Shown here in pieces: positions 1-5,039 of a stretch of DNA of 6,249 bases. The translations under genes and the position numbers were made by a program. This stretch comes from Actinomycetota bacterium (lineage in GTDB: Bacteria; Actinomycetota; Acidimicrobiia; Acidimicrobiales; Iamiaceae). Location of the stretch: contig JAFDWI010000154.1 in NCBI GenBank assembly GCA_018268545.1, positions 1-6,249 on the forward strand, given 5' to 3'. A model generated the notes under the pieces. That model was not told where the DNA came from and did not search any database. It saw nothing but the letters and a program-made list of their open reading frames with translations. Position 1 is the stretch's first letter. Each line of letters begins with the position of its first letter.

Positions 1-1438
1 CTCGAGCGTTGGCGAGTGATTCGGAGGGAGTGAGGATGTCGGGCGATCGTTGCGGGGCGGCGATCGCGACGGCGACGATGGCGCAGATCGCCGCGGCCGC
101 GAGGCGCGGCGCGATCAGCCCGAGGTCGCGCAATCGTTTTCGGACGTCGGGGACGGCGGATGCCACGGCAGTGGTGACGGCCAACCAGATGAACGCGGAC
201 GTGGGCCACAACCCCATGAGGTACTGCTGGCTGTAGCCGAGGACGTCGGGATCCTTCCACGCTGTGACGAGGTATGCGAGCCAGACCGACACCGCGATGG
301 CGAGCATCGAGACGATCGTCCGGTCACCACGTCGACGGGCCCTCAGATAGCCCCACAGCCCGAGTGCCACCACCACGACGGTCCACGCGGCGCCCACGAC
401 GAAGGACGTCCCACCACCTCGTCGGTCGAACGGGGCGTGTACGAACGACGGCGGCAGCCACCAGTGGGGCACCGCGACGACCGATGTGAGGACGCCGACC
501 GCTCCTCGAAAGCTCGGTTTGAGGTTGGCGTAGAAGTCGATGCGCACATGACCGGACGTCAACGAGTTGAACACTTTGCCGAGGTTCCCGGCGCCGGTGA
601 ACTGGTCGATGATCGGGGGGATCCACACGAGCACCGTGAAGGCGGCCGAGGCGACGATCCACTTGCGCCGTCGCCGCCGATCGGCCGAGTCGGTCGCGGA
701 ACGTCGGCGTTCCGCGACGCGAACGGCCACGAACCGCGCGAGGGCGACCGCGGCGACCACCGGCACGACGACGACGAGGACGAGCTGGCTCAGGAACAGG
801 TAGTTCGCCAACATCACGAAGACGAGCAGGCCCGCTTCGTCGCCTTCGGCGGTCGCCCATGCCGCGACCAGGAATGCGAACAACGGGACGACCACGATCG
901 CCATCGGTGTCGGAAAGACCAGGGGGCCGGTGCCCAACGTCCACAACAACGATGCGAGGAACACGGCCGTGAGGATCGCCCAGCGTTCACCGAGGCGCCG
1001 CCGGATCAGCCAGATCGCGGCGGCTGACGCTGCGGTGTTGATGATCGCCATGCCGACGAGCACACCCCAGGTGGTGCCGAGCAGACGGACGGGCAGCGCG
1101 AGGAGGTAGAGGTGCAGGGCACCGGGGAACGAATAATTCTGTGCCTCGTTCATCGACGGGAATGCAGCCATCCCGGTCATCGGCGGGCGGGTGGACAGGA
1201 CGTCCCGGATGCGTACGGTCGTCGCGCCCGAGTCGACGCTCGGCTCCCAGCCCGCCAGTGCGAGTCGGATCGCGGCGATCGGGATCTGGCACAACGCGAG
1301 AACTGTGATCATCAGCGTGTGCCGACGAAGCCGGTGCGCGGCCGATCGGTCCGATTCGGGTCCGGACGAGGGGGCCTCGTCGCTCACTGCGGGTGGGGTC
1401 GGCCCGGTCGGCGCCGGTGTTCCAGGGTGCTCGGTCAT
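1..1438 (-). CDS. Polytopic membrane protein, GT-C/GT39-like glycosyltransferase candidate (C-terminus outside window)
   Basis: The reverse frame is open for 479 codons from ATG at 1438 to the window edge, with no stop inside. The first ~38 residues are Pro/Ser/Glu-rich and probably cytoplasmic. A first membrane helix lies at about 41-61, followed by a ~45-residue loop (62-107). Several hydrophobic segments follow at roughly 108-145, 153-205, 211-240, 260-277, 346-363, 375-393 and 408-430, with another at 441-461. The strongly basic loop 239-259 (RRRRRK) and basic stretches at 146-149 and 366-372 fit the positive-inside rule. The large loop after helix 1, the segment FPGALHLYLLALPVRLLG (104-121) and the PPIIDQF...GNL segment (274-286) resemble actinobacterial GT-C-type membrane glycosyltransferases. 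That identity is inferred by pattern; substrate and product are unknown. No Shine-Dalgarno is visible before the ATG. A GTG at 1456 is an alternative start, and a TGA at 1498-1496 closes the frame upstream. Confidence 0.8.
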   Translation of the reverse strand, partial: MTEHPGTPAPTGPTPPAVSDEAPSSGPESDRSAAHRLRRHTLMITVLALCQIPIAAIRLALAGWEPSVDSGATTVRIRDVLSTRPPMTGMAAFPSMNEAQNYSFPGALHLYLLALPVRLLGTTWGVLVGMAIINTAASAAAIWLIRRRLGERWAILTAVFLASLLWTLGTGPLVFPTPMAIVVVPLFAFLVAAWATAEGDEAGLLVFVMLANYLFLSQLVLVVVVPVVAAVALARFVAVRVAERRRSATDSADRRRRRKWIVASAAFTVLVWIPPIIDQFTGAGNLGKVFNSLTSGHVRIDFYANLKPSFRGAVGVLTSVVAVPHWWLPPSFVHAPFDRRGGGTSFVVGAAWTVVVVALGLWGYLRARRRGDRTIVSMLAIAVSVWLAYLVTAWKDPDVLGYSQQYLMGLWPTSAFIWLAVTTAVASAVPDVRKRLRDLGLIAPRLAAAAICAIVAVAIAAPQRSPDILTPSESLANAR

Positions 1439-1718
1439 GTCAAGTGCGACTTTCACGACGGTTTGCTGTGGGACGGCGACCGGATCGGGTGTCGATCAGC
1501 GGCGGCCGCGCGGTGGCCGACGGTGAGCCCCCCGGACACCCCCTGCGGTCTCGACGTCGGCGGCCATCGGCGCTGCCCGATGCTACCAGGGCCATCCCCG
1601 ATGGAGGTCGAACCGGTTCACGAACCACCCGCGGCCGCGGAAGTACGATCCTGCGATCGCCACTCCACCACGCTCCGACGAGATCCGAGGCACGGATCCA
1701 CGACCACCGCAGCCGACG
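1439..1718. other. Divergent intergenic region, 280 bp
   Basis: This gap separates the minus-strand membrane protein from the plus-strand acetyltransferase, so it must hold promoters for both. Candidate -10 elements of the TANNNT form are TAGCAT on the minus strand (1585-1580) and TACGAT on the plus strand (1644-1649). Neither has a good -35, and such hexamers occur by chance. The plus frame of the acetyltransferase stays open back to 1527, so the right part may be coding. No RNA gene is recognisable. Confidence 0.5.
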
Positions 1719-2210
1719 TTGCTCGGTCGCGTGCTGCGAAGGGCGAGTTGGCTCGCGATCTCGCCGATCTTCCCGCTCGAACAGCACACCGAAGGTGTGT
1801 ATCGCCTGGCGCACCGGCTCTACGTCCGTGCGTGGGCAGGACCCGCGCTGTTGGTGGTCGAACTGTGGCGGACCGTGACCGGCATCTCGATCGGGCCGGG
1901 CGCACAGATCGGACGAGGGTTCACCGTCTACCACGGTCAGGGCGTGCGGATCGGCGGTGCCTGCGTGATCGGCGAGCGGTGCTCGATCCACCAGCAGGTC
2001 ACGATCGGCGGCGCCTCTGGCGCGTCGGACCGTGACGGGCAACCGGTGATCGGTGACGACGTGTTCATCGGTGCGGGTGCCAAGATCATCGGCCCGGTCC
2101 ACATCGGCGACGGGGCGACCATCGGCGCGAATTCTGTCGTCACTCGTGACGTTGCGGCCCACACGGTCGTCGTCGGTGCGCCGGCACACCCGATTCGTAC
2201 GGGCGACTGA
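1719..2210 (+). CDS. Serine-acetyltransferase-like hexapeptide-repeat acyltransferase, short form
   Basis: This 163-residue protein (from TTG at 1719) has an N-terminal helical stretch at 1-50, then a left-handed beta-helix of hexapeptide repeats from about 55 to 145 (IGPGAQIG, VIGERCSI, VIGDDVFIGAG, HIGDGATIGANSVV). It ends with the typical VVGAPAHPIR. Family members transfer acetyl from acetyl-CoA. The block VTIGG (94-98) and the IGAGAKIIGPVHIG stretch match the CysE-type fold. The long N-terminal helical domain of E. coli CysE (273 aa) is missing. The DHGTG/DHATG catalytic motif reads YHGQG (71-75): the His is kept and the Asp is lost, as I recall for SAT-like enzymes of polysaccharide clusters. 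Serine may therefore not be the acceptor. No ATG or GTG precedes the TTG in frame, although the frame is open back to 1527; GTG at 1731 is the next option. No Shine-Dalgarno is seen, so the start is uncertain. Confidence 0.82.
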   Translation: MLGRVLRRASWLAISPIFPLEQHTEGVYRLAHRLYVRAWAGPALLVVELWRTVTGISIGPGAQIGRGFTVYHGQGVRIGGACVIGERCSIHQQVTIGGASGASDRDGQPVIGDDVFIGAGAKIIGPVHIGDGATIGANSVVTRDVAAHTVVVGAPAHPIRTGD

Positions 2211-2212
2211 GA

Positions 2213-2238
2213 TCCCGCCCGATCGCTCCGGCCCGTCG
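2213..2238. repeat. 26-bp exact direct repeat, intergenic copy
   Basis: This is identical over 26 bases to 2421-2446, in the same orientation. It begins TCCCGCCCGATC and ends GGCCCGTCG. This copy lies between the stop of the acetyltransferase (2210) and the stop of the oxidoreductase (2249). The match ends abruptly on both sides, and the flanks are unrelated. Confidence 0.9.
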
Positions 2239-2248
2239 CGACGCCGGA
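2227..2248. terminator. Candidate bidirectional hairpin between convergent genes
   Basis: TCCGGC (2227-2232) pairs with GCCGGA (2243-2248) around a 10-base loop. It sits in the 38-bp gap between two converging stop codons, where a shared terminator is expected. The stem is only 6 bp and no T-tract follows on either strand, so the call is weak. Confidence 0.35.
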
Positions 2249-3181
2249 TCAACCGATGTCGGGCATGACCTCGGCGGCAACGAGCGCGAGGTGGTCGAGA
2301 TCGGCGAGGTCGAGCACCTGGAGGTACAGGCGGTCGGCGCCGATCTCGGCGTAGCGGGAAATCTTGTCGAGCGCCTCGCCGGGGGTTCCCGCAACGCCGT
2401 GCTCACGCAGTTCGGCAGTGTCCCGCCCGATCGCTCCGGCCCGTCGTTCGATCTCTGCTTCGTCGGATCCGACGCACAGGACCTGTGCCGCTGAGAGGAT
2501 CAGCGAACCCGGGTCACGCCCGGCGTCGTCGCATGCGTGCTTTGTGCGGGCAAATGCGCCTGCGGTGTCCTCGGTGCCGCGGAACGCGACGTTGTACTCG
2601 TCGCCGAAGCGTGCCGCGAAACCCGGGGTCCTCGTGGGTCCGGTCCCGCCGACGATGATCGGCGGGCGCGGCCGTTGGACCGGCTTGGGGAGTGCAGGGG
2701 AGTCGTCGAGCGAATAGTGGGCGCCGTGGAACGTGAAGGTCTCCTCCGATGGGGTGGCCCACAGTCCGGTGATGATCTCGAACTGCTCCTCGAGTCGGTC
2801 GAATCGTTCGCCGAGGTCGGGGAACGGAATCCCGTACTGGGTGTGTTCGATCTCGTACCACCCTGCACCGAGCCCGAGTTCGATCCGGCCCCCGCTCATC
2901 GCGTCGACGGTCGCGACGGTGATCGCGAGCGGCCCGGGGAGACGGAACGTCCCCGCGGTCACCATCGTGCCCAGGCGGATCGTCGAGGTGTCGCGGGCGA
3001 GTCCGGCGAGCGTGATCCATGCATCGGTGGGACCGGGAAGCCCGGTGACATTCCCCATCTTGGTGTAGTGATCCGACCGGAAGAACGCGCCGAATCCGAG
3101 GCGCTCCGCCTCAAGCGCGACCGCAAGGAGTTGGTCGTAGGTGGCGCCCTGCTGGGGTTCGGTGAAGATGCGGAGTTCCAT
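2249..3181 (-). CDS. LLM-class F420-dependent oxidoreductase (TIGR03560-like)
   Basis: This 310-residue protein belongs to the luciferase-like (bacterial luciferase/F420) TIM-barrel superfamily. The N-terminus MELRIFTEPQQGATYDQLL, the FFRSDHY segment (33-39), GLPGPTDAW (47-55), the MSGGRIELGLGAGWYEIEH stretch (95-113), ERFDRLEEQ (125-133) and PPIIVGG (173-179) are characteristic of the TIGR03560 group. Members are thought to use reduced F420 for hydride transfer; the substrate here is unknown. Length is normal for the family. The frame extends 52 codons further upstream, but that extension is Arg/Thr/Pro-rich and unlike the family. The ATG at 3181 matches the usual N-terminus and lies 7 bases after a TACCGT -10 element, which suggests a leaderless mRNA. 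The gene converges with the acetyltransferase and diverges from cinA. Part of its 3' half (residues 246-254) is encoded by the 26-bp repeat. Confidence 0.92.
   Translation of the reverse strand: MELRIFTEPQQGATYDQLLAVALEAERLGFGAFFRSDHYTKMGNVTGLPGPTDAWITLAGLARDTSTIRLGTMVTAGTFRLPGPLAITVATVDAMSGGRIELGLGAGWYEIEHTQYGIPFPDLGERFDRLEEQFEIITGLWATPSEETFTFHGAHYSLDDSPALPKPVQRPRPPIIVGGTGPTRTPGFAARFGDEYNVAFRGTEDTAGAFARTKHACDDAGRDPGSLILSAAQVLCVGSDEAEIERRAGAIGRDTAELREHGVAGTPGEALDKISRYAEIGADRLYLQVLDLADLDHLALVAAEVMPDIG
2421..2446. repeat. 26-bp exact direct repeat, copy inside the oxidoreductase gene
   Basis: This is identical to 2213-2238 and encodes RRAGAIGRD (residues 246-254) of the minus-strand oxidoreductase. 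Since it is part of a normal-length family protein, this copy is probably the original and the intergenic one the derivative. Confidence 0.9.
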
Positions 3182-3188
3182 GGCCGAC

Positions 3189-3194
3189 ACGGTA
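3189..3194 (-). promoter_or_regulatory. -10 element of the oxidoreductase gene (TACCGT)
   Basis: Read on the minus strand, TACCGT lies exactly 7 bases before the ATG at 3181. This is the spacing expected if transcription starts at the A of the ATG. No Shine-Dalgarno is present, which agrees with a leaderless message. No good -35 is visible. Confidence 0.45.
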
Positions 3195-3195
3195 G

Positions 3196-3207
3196 GGCGC
3201 CGGCGCC
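3196..3207. repeat. Perfect 12-bp palindrome GGCGCCGGCGCC in the divergent promoter
   Basis: The sequence is its own reverse complement and abuts the upstream edge of the proposed oxidoreductase -10 element (3189-3194). It could be an operator, but GC-rich palindromes arise easily at this base composition. Confidence 0.35.
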
Positions 3208-3328
3208 TGCCCGTGCCCGGGTCATGACGGGTGGTCGGTGCGCACACCCGTTGCTCGACCCGGCACGATGCCGTGACGGTCCGGTGATCTCCCACGGAGC
3301 GCGGCGATGCGCCCGTGTACACAGCCGC

Positions 3329-3334
3329 TACGCT
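3329..3334 (+). promoter_or_regulatory. -10 element of cinA (TACGCT)
   Basis: TACGCT ends 8 bases before the cinA ATG at 3343, and no Shine-Dalgarno separates them. This fits a leaderless or nearly leaderless transcript. The 8-bp palindrome GTGTACAC (3315-3322) lies just upstream in the spacer region. No consensus -35 is seen. Confidence 0.4.
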
Positions 3335-3342
3335 CACCGGCG

Positions 3343-4614
3343 ATGCGTTGCGAGGTCGTCGCCGTGGGGACCGAGCTGCTGCTCGGTCAGATCGTCGACA
3401 CGAACTCGGCGGTGATCGGGGAGCGGCTCGCCGCGTCGGGTATCGACTCGTACTTCCAGGTCAAGGTCGGCGACAACCTCGACCGGGCGACCACCGCGGT
3501 GCGCGACGCTCTGGCGCGTTCGGACGCGGTGATCGTGACCGGTGGGCTCGGCCCCACCCACGACGATCTCACGCGGAATGTCCTTGCCGCCGTCATGGGG
3601 GTCGAACTCGAGCGCGACGAGGCGCTGGTGGACGTGATCCGTGGGATGTTCGCGGCCCGCGGGCGCACGATGCCCGACAACAACCTCCTGCAGGCCGACG
3701 TGCCCCGCGGCGCGATCGTGATCCCCCAGACGCGTGGCACCGCACCGGGCTTGATCTGCCCGGTCGAATCGGTCGACGCGGACGGACATCCGATCACCAA
3801 GGTCGTGTACGCGATGCCCGGTGTTCCCCACGAGATGGCCGAGATGCTCGAACGTGCCGTGCTGCCGGATCTCCTCGCTCGTCGCGGGGGTACCGAGGCG
3901 ATCGTGTCGCGGACGCTTCGCACCTGGGGGGATTCCGAGTCGGGGCTGGCCGAACGGCTCGTCGAACCGATCGCGGAACTCGAAGCATCCCACCGGGCGA
4001 CGATCGCGCTGCTGGCGAGCGGCGTCGAGGGGATCAAGGTCCGGGTCACGGCGAAAGGTGCCGACACGACGGCGGCCCGCCGCTCGGTCGACGAGGTGGC
4101 CGACGAACTGCGGACACGCCTGGGTTCGATCGTGTTCGCCGAGGACGACGCGTCGATGGAATCGGTCGTGCTCGATCTGTTGCGCGCTCGTCAGCGGACG
4201 CTCGCGGTTGCCGAGTCGATGACCGGTGGCATGATCACGGCGCGGTTGACCGAGGTGGCCGGCGCGTCGGAGGTGGTACGCGGTGGCGTCGTGTCGTACG
4301 CGAGCGAGGTCAAGTGGTCGCTGCTCGACGTGCCCGAGGGGCCGGTCGTGTCCGACGTCGCGGCTCGGGCGATGGCCGACGGGGTGCGGCGCCTCCTCGG
4401 GGCGGATGTGGGGTTGTCGATCACCGGTGTGGCGGGCCCGGCACCCCAGGACGATCGCGCCCCGGGGACGGTGTTCGTGGGTTACGCGATCGGCGAGGTG
4501 GTCGAGGCGAAGCAGCTTTCGTTGTTCGGGGACCGTGCGCGGATCCGGGCGTATGCGACGATCAGCGCCCTCGACGTGCTGCGCCGCACCCTGGAGGCGG
4601 AGCAGATGGCCTGA
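3343..4614 (+). CDS. cinA: CinA: competence/damage-inducible protein with nicotinamide-nucleotide amidase domain
   Basis: This 423-residue, two-domain CinA is of the usual family length. The N-terminal MoCF/COG1058 domain spans about 1-170, with VGTELLLGQIVDTNSAVIGE (8-27), TGGLGPTHDDLT (66-77) and the MPGVPHEM loop (158-165); in studied homologues this part acts as an ADP-ribose pyrophosphatase. A linker region follows. The C-terminal PncC-type domain (about 275-415) deamidates nicotinamide mononucleotide for NAD salvage. It shows AESMTGG (290-296, containing the expected catalytic Ser), GGVVSYASEVK (314-324) and SITGVAGP (359-366). The usual glycine-rich GPGGG is replaced by GPAPQ. The frame begins at 3307, but the ATG at 3343 matches the family N-terminus and sits behind a -10 element. 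The next gene is recA, the classic cinA neighbour, although recA has its own promoter. The pgsA gene often found upstream of cinA in actinobacteria is not there. Confidence 0.95.
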   Translation: MRCEVVAVGTELLLGQIVDTNSAVIGERLAASGIDSYFQVKVGDNLDRATTAVRDALARSDAVIVTGGLGPTHDDLTRNVLAAVMGVELERDEALVDVIRGMFAARGRTMPDNNLLQADVPRGAIVIPQTRGTAPGLICPVESVDADGHPITKVVYAMPGVPHEMAEMLERAVLPDLLARRGGTEAIVSRTLRTWGDSESGLAERLVEPIAELEASHRATIALLASGVEGIKVRVTAKGADTTAARRSVDEVADELRTRLGSIVFAEDDASMESVVLDLLRARQRTLAVAESMTGGMITARLTEVAGASEVVRGGVVSYASEVKWSLLDVPEGPVVSDVAARAMADGVRRLLGADVGLSITGVAGPAPQDDRAPGTVFVGYAIGEVVEAKQLSLFGDRARIRAYATISALDVLRRTLEAEQMA

Positions 4615-4782
4615 GAGGCCGTCGCCGAAATCATGCCCGCTCAGAGCCGATATGGACTCGTTCTGCCTGCGTCCTCGTCCTCGTCGCACTGTGTGTGCGC
4701 CTTCGTCCTGCGTCCTTGGCAGCACTTCGCCACACCGCCACTGACCTGGGCGGACTTCAGCGACAGCCTCTGACAATGGTCG
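4615..4782. other. Non-coding stretch between cinA and the recA promoter
   Basis: No gene is supported here. The stretch is pyrimidine-rich and contains scattered CGTCCT units, with CCTGCGTCCT occurring exactly at 4666-4675 and 4707-4716. A 5-bp hairpin GGCCT/AGGCC (4608-4620) overlaps the cinA stop but lacks a T-tract. Together with the leader below, the full gap before recA is 425 bp. Confidence 0.5.
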
Positions 4783-4812
4783 TTGACCGAACGGGTGTTC
4801 GGGAACTACACT
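4783..4812 (+). promoter_or_regulatory. recA promoter, sigma-70 type
   Basis: TTGACC (4783-4788) and TACACT (4807-4812) are separated by 18 bases. Both are close to the housekeeping consensus, and this is the best promoter in the window. Transcription would start near 4819-4820, leaving a leader of about 220 bases before the recA ATG. The LexA box lies in the spacer, so LexA bound there would block RNA polymerase. Confidence 0.75.
4788..4801. promoter_or_regulatory. LexA (SOS) box
   Basis: The sequence CGAACGGGTGTTCG has the form CGAAC-N4-GTTCG, which matches the actinobacterial/Bacillus-type SOS operator. It sits between the -35 and -10 elements of the recA promoter. It predicts LexA repression that is relieved by RecA-ssDNA filaments, the normal autoregulatory loop. 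Confidence 0.85.
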
Positions 4813-4892
4813 GTTGTCATTCTCCGGTCCCGTCGAGCGGATCGCGCACCGCGCTCGCAGGTCGACGTCGCCGGAGGATGCTCCACCCTCGA

Positions 4893-4914
4893 TGTCACAC
4901 CCTGTTCCTAGGGT
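4893..4914 (+). promoter_or_regulatory. Candidate second recA promoter, PafBC-like motif
   Basis: TGTCACAC (4893-4900), then 8 bases, then TAGGGT (4909-4914). The PafBC (LexA-independent damage response) consensus, as I remember it, is TGTCRGTG-N8-TANNNT. The TGTCR part, the 8-base spacing and the -10 match; the final GTG reads CAC. Transcription would start near 4921. An overlapping inverted repeat CACCCT/AGGGTG (4898-4915) could also explain the sequence. Confidence 0.4.
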
Positions 4915-4978
4915 GACCGCCAAGCGAATGCTGCTCGTCCGAAGCAGCGCCGAGCAGCCCGATTCGGACCCGTTGAAG

Positions 4979-5012
4979 TCGGATCGATCGACCAAGGAAC
5001 CGATCGATCCGA
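4979..5012. repeat. Perfect 12-bp inverted repeat (hairpin) in the recA leader
   Basis: TCGGATCGATCG (4979-4990) and CGATCGATCCGA (5001-5012) are exact reverse complements around the 10-base loop ACCAAGGAAC. It ends 13 bases before the Shine-Dalgarno. Each arm also contains GATCGATC, so the two arms are partly direct repeats as well. No T-tract follows, so it is not a standard terminator. It could be an mRNA stability or attenuation structure, or a DNA binding site. Confidence 0.8.
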
Positions 5013-5025
5013 GACCTGAGCGAAC

Positions 5026-5032
5026 AAGGGAG
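5026..5032 (+). promoter_or_regulatory. recA ribosome binding site (AAGGGAG)
   Basis: This is a purine-rich Shine-Dalgarno, 7 bases before ATG 5040. It is the only clear one in the window and fixes the recA start. It lies outside the leader hairpin and should be accessible. Confidence 0.8.
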
Positions 5033-5039
5033 TACCACC

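Noticed and set aside
50..1027. Long plus-strand open frame (325 codons) opposite the membrane protein
   Set aside because: Its product is a low-complexity Arg/Asp/Gly/His-rich string with no fold signature, while the opposite strand encodes clear hydrophobic helices. It is a high-GC shadow.
1112..2035. 307-codon plus-strand frame across the divergent gap and the acetyltransferase
   Set aside because: It overlaps two better-supported genes in other frames and its product is Arg-rich with no recognisable motif.
3182..3337. 52-codon N-terminal extension of the oxidoreductase
   Set aside because: The added residues are Arg/Thr/Pro-rich and unlike the family, whose members begin at MELRIFTEP; a -10 element also sits inside this stretch.
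4608..4620. GGCCT/AGGCC hairpin at the cinA stop as a terminator
   Set aside because: The stem has only 5 bp, overlaps the stop codon and has no T-tract.
4652..4744. Small ORF of 30 codons with three Cys codons between cinA and recA
   Set aside because: No Shine-Dalgarno or promoter spacing supports it, the sequence follows simple CGTCCT units, and it is a continuation of a cinA shadow frame.
4878..4916. Possible 12-codon leader peptide in the recA 5' region, preceded by GGAGG
   Set aside because: The GGAGG abuts the ATG with no spacing, which does not allow normal initiation, and it overlaps the candidate second promoter. It is not supported as a leader peptide.
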